Assembly (NCBI GenBank): GCA_045532455.1
Contig: JAZSFX010000048.1
Span: 29,094 to 93,093 of the forward strand
DNA: 64,000 nt
Origin: Ornithomonoglobus_A sp045532455
GTDB taxonomy: Bacteria; Bacillota; Clostridia; UBA1381
Direction: 5' to 3'
Below the pieces are notes generated by a model. The model was not told where the DNA came from. It saw nothing but the letters and a program-made list of their open reading frames with translations, and made no database searches. The position numbers were made by a program, and so were the translations under genes. Of this stretch, positions 49,799 to 58,158 are shown piece by piece. Within the stretch, counting starts at the first letter, position 1. Each line of letters opens with the position of its first letter.

Positions 49799-51073
49799 TT
49801 ATTTTTCAAGAATATTTTGCGTTGCGCACATTATTCCTAACTTTGCTGATTCGTACGTTAAACCACCCTGCATGTATGCAATATACGGTGGCTTAATTGG
49901 TCCGTCTGCGCTAAGCTCTATTGACGAGCCTTGTATGAATGCACCTGCCGCCATAATAACCTGATCCTGATAGCCGGGCATATCCCATGGCATTGGTGTT
50001 ACAAAGCTATCAACGGGCGAGCCTTTTTGAATGCCCTGACAAAAAGCAATAACACCCTCGGGAGTGCCGAATTTTATGGATTGTATTATATCGTATCTGT
50101 TCTCGTTAGGCTTAGGGTCAACCTCAAAACCCAGCGCTTCAAACACTGCCGAGCAAAGCAGTGCAGTTTTTATTGCCTGCGATACAATGTGCGGTGCTAA
50201 AAACAAACCCTGATACAAGGTCTTATTAGTACCCAAAGACGCACCGCATTCTTTGCCAATACCCACTGATGTAAAGCGGTACGAACAAAGCTCTATATAT
50301 TCTGCCTTGCCTGCAATATATCCGCCAGACGGTGCAATACCGCCGCCCGGATTTTTAATAAGCGAGCCTGCCATAAGGTCTGCGCCAAAGTCGGTAGGCT
50401 CTTTGGTATCAACAAACTCACCGTAGCAGTTATCAACTATGCAGATTGTATCGGGTGAAATGTCCTTTACAAATTTTATTATTTCGCCAATCTTTTCGGC
50501 ACTGTATGAGGGCCTCCATCCATAGCCCTTTGAACGTTGTATCATAACTGCCTTAACAGTGTTGTTTAATAAAATATCCTTTATCTTATCGTAATCAGGT
50601 TCGCCGTCTATTAAATCTACCTGTTTGTAGTTAATGCCAAAATCCTTTAGCGAGCCATTGCCCTCTTTGCCTGCAATGCCGATTACTTCCTCTAATGTAT
50701 CATATGGCTTGCCCGTTATGGCAACAAGCAAATCACCCGGGCGCAGAACACCAAAAAGCATTGTAGACAGAGCGTGTGTTCCGTTTACAAAGCTATATCT
50801 CACAAGAGCGTCCTCTGCACCGAAAATCTGTGCATATACCTTATCCAGAGTATCTCTGCCTATGTCGTCGTAGCCATAGCCCGAGGTTGAAGTGAAGTGT
50901 GTTTCAGATATGTTGTTGTCAGCATATGCTTTCATAACCTTAAGCTGATTTATCTGTGCAATATCATCAACTCTCTTAAATTGTGCCGATATTTTCTTCT
51001 CGGCATTATCTATAAGTTCTAAAACATTATCGGAAATACCGAAATTGTTTTTTATAAATTCATTCTTGTCCAT
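49799..51073 (-). CDS. Methionine gamma-lyase family / aluminium-resistance-like PLP protein
   Basis: 424 residues of the Met_gamma_lyase/YnbB family. Seen: HFTSTSGYGYDDIGRDTLDKVYAQIFGAEDALVRYSFVNGTHALSTMLFGVLRPGD, VDNCYGEFVDTKEPTDFGADLMAGSLIKNPGGGIAPSGGYIAGK (PLP site region), and PFDSYVTPMP-like VDSFVTPMPWDMPGYQDQVIMAAGAFIQGSSIELSADGPIKPPY. The cofactor is PLP; the true substrate is unsettled for this family. Monocistronic and divergent from the PHP gene. Confidence 0.88.
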   Translation of the reverse strand: MDKNEFIKNNFGISDNVLELIDNAEKKISAQFKRVDDIAQINQLKVMKAYADNNISETHFTSTSGYGYDDIGRDTLDKVYAQIFGAEDALVRYSFVNGTHALSTMLFGVLRPGDLLVAITGKPYDTLEEVIGIAGKEGNGSLKDFGINYKQVDLIDGEPDYDKIKDILLNNTVKAVMIQRSKGYGWRPSYSAEKIGEIIKFVKDISPDTICIVDNCYGEFVDTKEPTDFGADLMAGSLIKNPGGGIAPSGGYIAGKAEYIELCSYRFTSVGIGKECGASLGTNKTLYQGLFLAPHIVSQAIKTALLCSAVFEALGFEVDPKPNENRYDIIQSIKFGTPEGVIAFCQGIQKGSPVDSFVTPMPWDMPGYQDQVIMAAGAFIQGSSIELSADGPIKPPYIAYMQGGLTYESAKLGIMCATQNILEK

Positions 51074-51181
51074 TTTTTGTTTGCCTTTCGTATTTTATAG
51101 AAAAAGTTTATCACAAAATAAATTTTTTGTCAATATAAGCAAAATCCCGTGGTCTGTATGTAAAAAAATAATCCAAACCTA

Positions 51182-51210
51182 TTGAAAAAATATAAAAATT
51201 GTGCTACAAT
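51182..51210 (+). promoter_or_regulatory. Promoter of the PHP gene
   Basis: TTGAAA (51182-51187), 17 bases, TACAAT (51205-51210). Confidence 0.7.
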
Positions 51211-51248
51211 ACAAGTTGAGTCATTATGTGGGAAAGGAGGCAATACTT

Positions 51249-51890
51249 TTGATTGTAGATTTACATAACCATACAATGTTCAGCTATGACAGTACCGATA
51301 CGCCCGAAGACGTTATCGAAAATGCAATAAGGCATAGCATAGACGTTGTGGGAATATGCGACCATCAGTTCTCGGTGGGCGATAAATTAAACGAGTATTA
51401 CGAGTATTTGCAACATTGCAAATTAAAATATAAAAATAATATTAAAGTATTGTGCGGTCTTGAAATAGGCACCCGTCCCAAGCCTGACGATTTTTTGGCA
51501 GACGTATCGGAGTTTTTTGATTATATTCTGTTCGAAAGCCTTGATGCACCAAAAGGTGCGATGGATTTTTACGAATTTTTAGAGTGGCGAAAGCTCTTTA
51601 AGTGCAAGGTAGGACTTGCGCATACAGATATTTTTCTATTGGGAGAAAAATACGGACTTGATATCATAAAAACATTAAAAGACGAGAATATATTCTGGGA
51701 ATTAAACACCTCAGGTAACTACAACTACTATTACGATTTTCTGACTAACGAAAGAAAACAGGAAATTATTAAAAAAAGCGGAATTGAAGTAAGCATAGGC
51801 TCCGACACTCACTGGATAGGCGATTATCGCTTAAGGCAGATAAGAGCGGCAAATAAATTAATGCAAAAACTCGGTAATCCGTTACCGTAA
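51249..51890 (+). CDS. PHP-domain phosphoesterase
   Basis: 213 residues. Metal-binding motifs of the PHP fold are visible: VDLHNHTMFSYDS (HxH) at the start, GICDHQFS, GLEIGTRP, LAHTDIF, and a final SIGSDTHWIGD. The family includes histidinol phosphatases and nucleotidases; the substrate here is not predictable. The start is TTG at 51249, eight bases after AAAGGAGG; a longer frame from 51201 would run through the ribosome site. Confidence 0.85.
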   Translation: MIVDLHNHTMFSYDSTDTPEDVIENAIRHSIDVVGICDHQFSVGDKLNEYYEYLQHCKLKYKNNIKVLCGLEIGTRPKPDDFLADVSEFFDYILFESLDAPKGAMDFYEFLEWRKLFKCKVGLAHTDIFLLGEKYGLDIIKTLKDENIFWELNTSGNYNYYYDFLTNERKQEIIKKSGIEVSIGSDTHWIGDYRLRQIRAANKLMQKLGNPLP

Positions 51891-51918
51891 AAAACACAAA
51901 TAAATTTTATTATACCTC

Positions 51919-51947
51919 TTGAAAAATAAAAAGAAAAGGTATATAAT
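51919..51947 (+). promoter_or_regulatory. Promoter of pta-ackA
   Basis: TTGAAA (51919-51924), 17 bases, TATAAT (51942-51947), about 40 bases before pta. Confidence 0.75.
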
Positions 51948-51985
51948 GTAAATATAATTTTATTAAAAGAGGAGTATAACACAAA

Positions 51986-52984
51986 ATGCAAACATTTACA
52001 GACGTGCTAAAAGACAGAGCAAGAAAATCAATCAAGACAATTGTTCTTCCCGAGGGTGAAGAAGTAAGAAGCCTAAAGGCTGCTCAAATTGCACTTGATG
52101 AAGGGTATGCAAAAGTAATTTTGCTTGGTAATGTCGAAAAAATAAATGGTATAGCCGAGAGTGAGGGTATCGATATTAGCAAGGCGCAGATAATTGACCC
52201 CGAAGTAAGCGAAAAAAATGCAGAATATGCGAATGCTTTTTACGAACTTAGAAAGAATAAGGGTATAACACCCGAACAAGCAGTAGAAACTGTAAAAAAT
52301 CCGCTTTATTATGGTGTAATGATGGTAAAAGCGGGTGATGCAGACGGTATGGTTGCAGGTGCAGTTTCATCATCTGCAAACGTATTAAGACCTGCACTCC
52401 AGATTCTTAAAACTGCTCCGGGTACAAAGCTTGTATCTGCATTCTTTATTATGAATGTACCAAACTGCGATATGGGAGAAAACGGAACATTCATTTTTGC
52501 AGACTGTGCGCTAAATCAAAATCCAACTGCAGATGAGGTGAGCGAAATTGCTATTTCTTCGGCAGAGTCATTTAGAAAGCTTGTTGACGCAGAGCCGACA
52601 GTTGCAATGCTTTCATATTCTACATATGGCTCAGCAAAGAGCGAATTGGTAGATAAGATGCAAGAGGCTACAAGACTTGCAAAGGAAAAAGCGCCTGATT
52701 TGAAGCTTGACGGTGAATTACAGCTTGACGCAGCTATTGTTGAATCAGTTGGTAAGCAAAAAGCTCCCGAGTCAACTGTTGCAGGTAAAGCAAACGTACT
52801 TGTATTCCCTGACCTTAATGCAGGTAATATTGGCTACAAGCTTGTTCAGAGACTTGCAAAGGCAGAAGCCTACGGACCTATTTTACAGGGTATTGCAAAG
52901 CCTGTAAATGACCTATCAAGAGGCTGCACTGCTGAGGATATTGCAGGAGTTATAGCAATAACTGCAATCCAATCGCAAAATTAA
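51986..52984 (+). CDS. pta: Phosphate acetyltransferase
   Basis: Interconverts acetyl-CoA and acetyl phosphate. The 332 residues match the short single-domain Pta: IVLPEGEEVRSLKAAQIALDEGYAKVILLG, KAGDADGMVAGAVSSSANVLRPALQILKTAPG, FADCALNQNPTADEVSEIA, MLSYSTYGSAKSE, and VLVFPDLNAGNIGYKLVQRLAKAEAYGPILQG. The ribosome site is AAAGAGGAGTATAACACAAA. ackA follows 180 bases downstream across structured element copy 3; together they make ATP from acetyl-CoA. Confidence 0.97.
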   Translation: MQTFTDVLKDRARKSIKTIVLPEGEEVRSLKAAQIALDEGYAKVILLGNVEKINGIAESEGIDISKAQIIDPEVSEKNAEYANAFYELRKNKGITPEQAVETVKNPLYYGVMMVKAGDADGMVAGAVSSSANVLRPALQILKTAPGTKLVSAFFIMNVPNCDMGENGTFIFADCALNQNPTADEVSEIAISSAESFRKLVDAEPTVAMLSYSTYGSAKSELVDKMQEATRLAKEKAPDLKLDGELQLDAAIVESVGKQKAPESTVAGKANVLVFPDLNAGNIGYKLVQRLAKAEAYGPILQGIAKPVNDLSRGCTAEDIAGVIAITAIQSQN

Positions 52985-52985
52985 C

Positions 52986-53095
52986 ATTTGTCTGAATAAA
53001 ATTGCCCATCTCACCACTTTTTGTTTGGGGCGGTACAAAACGTACAGCACCCAAACTTCAAAGCGGCAATCTGAACAATTTTCTTTCAGACAAAT
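52986..53095 (+). repeat. Dispersed structured element, copy 3 (between pta and ackA)
   Basis: The outer stem ATTTGTCTGA...AAAATTG (52986-53004) pairs with CAATTTT...TCAGACAAAT (53076-53095). The internal loop is CCATCTCA opposite CAATCTGAA. Stem two CCACTTT/AAAGCGG has one mismatch. The inner stem is GTTTGGG/CCCAAAC and the apex GGTAC...GTACAGCACC. It begins one base after the pta stop. Core sequences match copy 2 closely. Confidence 0.75.
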
Positions 53096-53164
53096 AAAGC
53101 ATATATTTAGAACATTTTGTTAATGAATATAAAAGGTTAATGTTACACAGAAAGGAAATAAAAA

Positions 53165-54358
53165 ATGAACATATTAGTAATTAATGCAGGCTCATCATCA
53201 TTAAAGTATCAGCTTATAGATATGACAAAGCAAGAGGTTATGGCAAAAGGTCTTTGCGAAAGAATCGGAATAGACGGCTCAAACCTTCAACATACAAATG
53301 TTGCAAAAGACAATAAGGTTAAAATAGAAAAGCCTATGAAAGACCATGGCGATGCTATTCAAATGGTTATAGATGCACTTGTTGATAGCGAGCACGGTGT
53401 TATTTCGTCAATGGACGAAATTGGTGCGGTAGGTCATAGAGTGGTACACGGTGCAGAAACTTTTGCAGACTCATACCTTATTACAGAGGACGTTAAAAAA
53501 GCGCTTGATGAGTGCGTACCCCTTGCGCCGCTTCACAACCCTGCAAACATAATAGGTATAAATGCATGCGAAAAGATTATGCCAAACGTTCCACAGGTTG
53601 GTGTATTCGATACTGCATTCCACCAGACGATGCCGGCTAAGGCATTTATGTACGGACTTCCTTACGAAATGTACGAAAAAGAAAAGATAAGAAAATACGG
53701 TTTCCACGGAACAAGCCACAAATATGTAGCACAACAAGCTGCAAAATTCCTGGGTAAAGACGCTGCAGAGCTTAAGATAATAACATGTCATTTGGGTAAC
53801 GGCTCATCAATCAGTGCGGTTGACGGTGGCAAGTGTGTGGATACCTCAATGGGCTTTACTCCTCTTGATGGTGTTGTTATGGGTACAAGAACAGGTACTA
53901 TGGACCCTGCAGTTGTTACTTATCTCATTAATAAGGGAATGACTTCAAAAGAGGTTGATAGCTTAATGAACAAGCAATCGGGTGTATTTGGTATATCGGG
54001 AGTTTCATCAGACTTCCGCGACCTTAGCGCTGCTGCTGATAGCGGAAATGCAAGAGCAAAATTAGCACTCGAAATGTTTGCATACGGCGTTAAGAAATAT
54101 ATCGGCTCATATGCTGCTGCTATGGGCGGTGTTGATGCGGTTGTATTTACTGCAGGTGTTGGCGAAAACGACGCGCAAACAAGAGCGGATATAACAAGCG
54201 GTCTTGAATTCTTGGGAATAAAAGTAGACGCACAAAAGAACAGTGTAAGAGGTACTGTTGATATAAGTGCAGACGATGCAACAGTTAAGACACTTGTTAT
54301 TCCTACAAATGAGGAATTAATGATTGCTATAGACACTCAAAGAATTGTTGAGGGTTAA
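53165..54358 (+). CDS. ackA: Acetate kinase
   Basis: 397 residues, the standard length. MNILVINAGSSSLKYQLIDM at the start, GHRVVHGAETFADS, FDTAFHQTMPAKAFMYGLPYEMYEKEKIRKYGFHGTSHKYV, ITCHLGNGSSISAVDGGKCVDTSMGFTPLDGVVMGTRTG, and VVFTAGVGENDAQTR. It makes acetate and ATP from acetyl phosphate. The ribosome site is AGAAAGGAAATAAAAA. Terminated by a hairpin shortly after its stop. Confidence 0.97.
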   Translation: MNILVINAGSSSLKYQLIDMTKQEVMAKGLCERIGIDGSNLQHTNVAKDNKVKIEKPMKDHGDAIQMVIDALVDSEHGVISSMDEIGAVGHRVVHGAETFADSYLITEDVKKALDECVPLAPLHNPANIIGINACEKIMPNVPQVGVFDTAFHQTMPAKAFMYGLPYEMYEKEKIRKYGFHGTSHKYVAQQAAKFLGKDAAELKIITCHLGNGSSISAVDGGKCVDTSMGFTPLDGVVMGTRTGTMDPAVVTYLINKGMTSKEVDSLMNKQSGVFGISGVSSDFRDLSAAADSGNARAKLALEMFAYGVKKYIGSYAAAMGGVDAVVFTAGVGENDAQTRADITSGLEFLGIKVDAQKNSVRGTVDISADDATVKTLVIPTNEELMIAIDTQRIVEG

Positions 54359-54380
54359 AATAATATACAAAGATTAATTA

Positions 54381-54420
54381 AAAGGGAATGTTATAAAACT
54401 GAGGTTTTTAACATTCCTTT
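54381..54420 (+). terminator. Terminator of pta-ackA
   Basis: AAAGG(g)AATGTTA / TAACATTCCTTT with one bulged base, followed by TG and T-rich sequence. Confidence 0.75.
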
Positions 54421-54451
54421 GTTATAAAATTTACTGAGAGGATTGAATGTG

Positions 54452-55756
54452 ATGATATATAAAGCATCTTCTGTAGAAACCATGCCAAGAGGCGAGCTTA
54501 AAAAACTCCAGAGCGAGCGTCTTGTGTGGCAGGTAAAAAGAATGTACGATAGAGTTGAGTGTTTCCGTAAACGTATGGACGAAAAAGGCTTAAAGCCTGA
54601 GGATATAAAGGGTGTTGAGGACTTATATAAGCTTCCGTTTGCATACAAGCAGGATTTGAGAGATTACTACCCATATGGATTATTTGCAGAGCCCTTAAAG
54701 AATATAAGACGTGTGCATGCATCAAGCGGTACAACGGGCAAGAGAATAGTTGTTGGTTATACCGATAACGACCTTGATATGTGGGCAGACTGTGTGGCAA
54801 GAATGCTTAGCGCAGTTGGAATTACCGAGGACGATATCTTCCAGGTAGCATTCGGATACGGATTCTTTACAGGCGGTTTTGGTTTACATTCGGGTATAGA
54901 GAAGATTGGTGCAACAGTTATTCCGATTTCTTCGGGTAACACTGCATTGCAGATACAGACAATGATAGACTTCAAAGCTACTGCAATATGCTGTACTCCG
55001 TCATATGCAATGTACATAGCAGAAGAAATCGAAAAATTGGGTGTAAAAGACCAGCTATCGTTAAGAGTGGGAATTTTTGGTGCAGAGCCATGGAGCGAGA
55101 GTATGCGTCGTGAAATTGAGGATAAGCTTGGCATACGTGCATATGACATATACGGTCTTTCCGAAATATTAGGTCCTGGTGTTTCTTGCGAGTGCGAATA
55201 TCAATGCGGTATGCACGTATGGGAAGACCACTTCATACCCGAAATCATCGACCCCGACACAGGTGAGGTTTTGCCAGAGGGCAGCACGGGTGAATTGGTA
55301 TTTACAACTATTTCAAAAGAGGGCTTCCCCGTTATAAGATACCGTACAAGAGATATTTGCTCGCTTGTTTATGAACCGTGTAAGTGCGGAAGAACACACG
55401 TGAGAATGAACAAGCCAAGCGGCAGAAGCGACGATATGCTTATAATAAGAGGTGTAAACGTGTTCCCATCACAGATTGAGGAAGTGCTTCTGGATATTAA
55501 CAACGGTGAGATTACACCAAACTACGTTATAAAAATAGACAGAGTAAACAATACCGACACATTTGATTTAGATGTCGAAATGAGTGAGAATATGTTTGCC
55601 GATGATATTAAGAGCATTAATATTGTAGAAAAGCAGATTAAAGAAAAGCTTCGCTCAACTCTTGGACTTGGCGTTAATGTTCATCTTGTTAACCCAAATA
55701 CTATTGCCAGAAGTGAGGGTAAAGCAAAACGAGTAATTGATATGCGTAAGCTATAA
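54452..55756 (+). CDS. paaK: Phenylacetate-CoA ligase family protein
   Basis: 434 residues of the PaaK branch of adenylate-forming enzymes: MPRGELKKLQSERLVWQVKRMYDRVECFRKRM, the P-loop RRVHASSGTTGKRIVVGYT, YDIYGLSEILGPGVSCECEYQCGMHVWEDHF, FPVIRYRTRDICSL and MNKPSGRSDDMLIIRGVNVFPSQIEEVL. It activates aryl acids to CoA thioesters. Followed 14 bases later by an ACT-domain gene, the common clostridial arrangement associated with aromatic amino-acid metabolism. GTG 54449 and ATG 54452 are both possible starts after GAGAGG. Confidence 0.92.
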   Translation: MIYKASSVETMPRGELKKLQSERLVWQVKRMYDRVECFRKRMDEKGLKPEDIKGVEDLYKLPFAYKQDLRDYYPYGLFAEPLKNIRRVHASSGTTGKRIVVGYTDNDLDMWADCVARMLSAVGITEDDIFQVAFGYGFFTGGFGLHSGIEKIGATVIPISSGNTALQIQTMIDFKATAICCTPSYAMYIAEEIEKLGVKDQLSLRVGIFGAEPWSESMRREIEDKLGIRAYDIYGLSEILGPGVSCECEYQCGMHVWEDHFIPEIIDPDTGEVLPEGSTGELVFTTISKEGFPVIRYRTRDICSLVYEPCKCGRTHVRMNKPSGRSDDMLIIRGVNVFPSQIEEVLLDINNGEITPNYVIKIDRVNNTDTFDLDVEMSENMFADDIKSINIVEKQIKEKLRSTLGLGVNVHLVNPNTIARSEGKAKRVIDMRKL

Positions 55757-55770
55757 AAGGAGGTTACAAA

Positions 55771-56199
55771 ATGATTGTAAAACAAATTTCAGCCTTTATA
55801 GAAAACCGAAAGGGCAGACTTACCGAAATAGCAGATATACTTTCTGAAAATAATATTGATATTTCTGCACTTTCTTTGGCAGATGCTGCAGAATACGGTG
55901 TTTTGAGAATGATTGTAAGCGACTCGGAAAAAGCAAAAAAAGTGCTTGGCGAAATGGGCATAATTGCAAAGATAACAAATGCTTTGGCAGTTGCAATAGA
56001 CGACGTACCTGGTGGCTTTGCAAATGCACTTCGTATTTTAACGGATAATGGTATTGAGATAAAGTATATGTATGCCTGCGTTTCGCACGAAAAGGGCAAA
56101 GCGCTTATGATACTGAGCGTAGACGATACCGACAAAGCAGAACAGCTTATAGCTACACAGACCGATGCGGTTTCACCGTCGTCAATTTACAGAATTTAA
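55771..56199 (+). CDS. Tandem ACT-domain regulatory protein
   Basis: 142 residues made of two ACT repeats: MIVKQISAFIENRKGRLTEIADILSENNIDISALSLADAAEYGVLRMIVSD, then NALAVAIDDVPGGFANALRILTDNGIEIKYMYACVSHEKGKALMILSVDD. It likely senses an amino acid. Preceded by AAAGGAGG and coupled to paaK. It ends at a large bidirectional hairpin. Confidence 0.9.
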   Translation: MIVKQISAFIENRKGRLTEIADILSENNIDISALSLADAAEYGVLRMIVSDSEKAKKVLGEMGIIAKITNALAVAIDDVPGGFANALRILTDNGIEIKYMYACVSHEKGKALMILSVDDTDKAEQLIATQTDAVSPSSIYRI

Positions 56200-56214
56200 A
56201 ATTGAATACAAAAA

Positions 56215-56305
56215 GGGCAGTCTGTATGAATTCGAAATTGCGAGTTTTAAATCCACAGGATTTAACTGTTTGAGCAATAGAATTTATACAGATTGTCCTT
56301 TTTTT
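56215..56305. terminator. Large bidirectional hairpin terminator
   Basis: GGGCAGTCTGTATGAATTC pairs with GAATTTATACAGATTGTCC across 84 bases, with an inner stem around AAATCC-ACA-GGATTT. Followed by TTTTTTT on the plus strand and AAAAA before it. Unusually long for a terminator; it could be a small mobile palindrome. Confidence 0.75.
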
Positions 56306-56322
56306 GTTATGTTTATATTTTA

Positions 56323-58146
56323 TTATTTAATTTTCTCAATCAAGTCGTCTCCGCTCATATCCTGATACACCCCAAAGCGTTTAAGACTGTATAAGCATTG
56401 CGGAACGCCCTTAACAAGCTGATTTTTACCCTCCTCAACTGTTACCGATGCGTGATAGCCTGCATTTTTTGCCACCACATCAGTAAGCGGTGAATGTATT
56501 CCGTGTGGGTATGAGAGGGCAATTACGCCGTTACCAATATTTTGCTCTATTTTCTCTTTTGATTTTGTTATATCATCAAAGAAAATCCTAGCAAACTCAC
56601 TGTCGCTCTCACCCCTCAGCTTGCTTGCACCCTCGCGGTATATGGTGTCCAGCTCCTCAACATTGTGCATATCGTACGTGTGGCTTTGTGTTCGTATAAC
56701 ACCGCTATCAAACATTTCTCTGCCTTGCTCATATGTGTAGTGAGGGTTAATTTCCTTGCCCGTGTCCTTGTAGGTGGTTTTTCCTGTTGTAACACCAACT
56801 GCAAATACAACAGCACTCATTTCGTTCTCTTTTAGGATTGGATATGCATTTTCGTAATTTGACAGATACCCGTCGTCAAAGGTTATCATAACACTTTTTT
56901 CGGGTAGGGGAGCGTTATTCATAACATACGCATAAACCTCATCAAAATTAACGGTTGTGTAGCCATTATCCTTTAGCGCCCTCATATGCTCGCTAAACTT
57001 TTCAGGAGTAACTGATACATCACCCTCTTTGTACGAAATATCGTGATACATTAAAATAGGCAGGTCATATACATATTCGCTCTTGTTATCTGTAGCAGTG
57101 GGGGACACAAAAATGTCTCTCGCTCTGTTTATGACATTGTCGGCAGTTGTATAGTGCCCAAAGCCTTGAGGGACATATACATCACCATCACCGAAGATAT
57201 ATGCAAGTGCCATTGTACCCACGTCGTTTCTGAAATGTGCATCGTCATAGAAATATCTGCAATCGTAGCTTATAGCCGAATAGCCTGCAAAATCATAAAA
57301 CGGTGTAACCTCGGTAATCTTTTGCCAATAATCGCAAAGCTCGGTGGTGTTGTAGTCCTCTATCTCGGTAACGTAGTTTGGAGATGCAATAAGGATAAAG
57401 TTTACGTTGTTTTCTTTGCATAATTCCTTTATAGCCCTGATGTCCTCAACTGCATTATCAATGTAGGGGAGTTCGTCTCTTTCCTCACGGTAGAGGAAAA
57501 ATCCGTCGTTTGCCTGTATGTGCTCGTCCTCTGTCATAAGGGCTTCCACATCACGTACCGCTTTGTTATATGCGCCCGTTTCGGCAATAAATACCTCATC
57601 AGCACTCGGAAGATAGTCGCGCTTAAAGTACGATTCTATTTTATCGAACGAATACTGAAGATTTAAAAATGCATATTTTAAATAGAATAATATTTCATTT
57701 TCGCCCGATACTTTAGCGTGTAGGTTACCCTTTATTTTATCGTCCTCGTAGTCGTATTGATATACTTCCTCAAGACCTATATTTAAAATAATATTCTTTG
57801 CATTGTAATTTTCTATTATATACTCAATCGTCTTGCGGTTATCCGCCATATCTCCGCCGTAGGATAGCATATTATAAAAGCTTGCACCGTCATAATACTT
57901 GTTAAGCTTTTCTATCGGGTACGCACTTGTTTTTGAGCTTCCCACAATGTATGAGTCATAGTTTTGATAGTTTTTATCTAAATACGCGATTTTTGCTATC
58001 CTGGGATTTTGTGTCATATTATACTCGTAGTAGTTAAAAAATCTGTCACCGAAAATTCCAAACGGGTCAACTGTTATGTTAAATGCAGCAATTAACGCAC
58101 AAAAGAGTGCAAGTGAAACAAAAAATGTTACTAAAAACTTTTTCAT
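56323..58146 (-). CDS. SGNH (AlgJ/DltD-like) domain fused to NodB polysaccharide deacetylase
   Basis: 607 residues: an N-terminal signal anchor (KKFLVTFFVSLALFCALIAAFNITVDPFG), an SGNH-like domain (about 60-340) with SYIVGSSKTSAYPIEKL (nucleophile region) and FYDDAHFRNDVG (D..H), then a NodB domain (about 365-607) with ILMYHDISY, SVMITFDDGYLSNYENA, RTQSHTYDMHN and ALSYPHG. Motifs of both catalytic domains are intact. It directly follows an MBOAT acyltransferase (12 bases). The SGNH half probably transfers acyl groups delivered by the MBOAT while the NodB half removes N-acetyls; acting on the same surface polymer is an inference. Confidence 0.85.
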   Translation of the reverse strand: MKKFLVTFFVSLALFCALIAAFNITVDPFGIFGDRFFNYYEYNMTQNPRIAKIAYLDKNYQNYDSYIVGSSKTSAYPIEKLNKYYDGASFYNMLSYGGDMADNRKTIEYIIENYNAKNIILNIGLEEVYQYDYEDDKIKGNLHAKVSGENEILFYLKYAFLNLQYSFDKIESYFKRDYLPSADEVFIAETGAYNKAVRDVEALMTEDEHIQANDGFFLYREERDELPYIDNAVEDIRAIKELCKENNVNFILIASPNYVTEIEDYNTTELCDYWQKITEVTPFYDFAGYSAISYDCRYFYDDAHFRNDVGTMALAYIFGDGDVYVPQGFGHYTTADNVINRARDIFVSPTATDNKSEYVYDLPILMYHDISYKEGDVSVTPEKFSEHMRALKDNGYTTVNFDEVYAYVMNNAPLPEKSVMITFDDGYLSNYENAYPILKENEMSAVVFAVGVTTGKTTYKDTGKEINPHYTYEQGREMFDSGVIRTQSHTYDMHNVEELDTIYREGASKLRGESDSEFARIFFDDITKSKEKIEQNIGNGVIALSYPHGIHSPLTDVVAKNAGYHASVTVEEGKNQLVKGVPQCLYSLKRFGVYQDMSGDDLIEKIK

Positions 58147-58158
58147 AACTCACACCTC

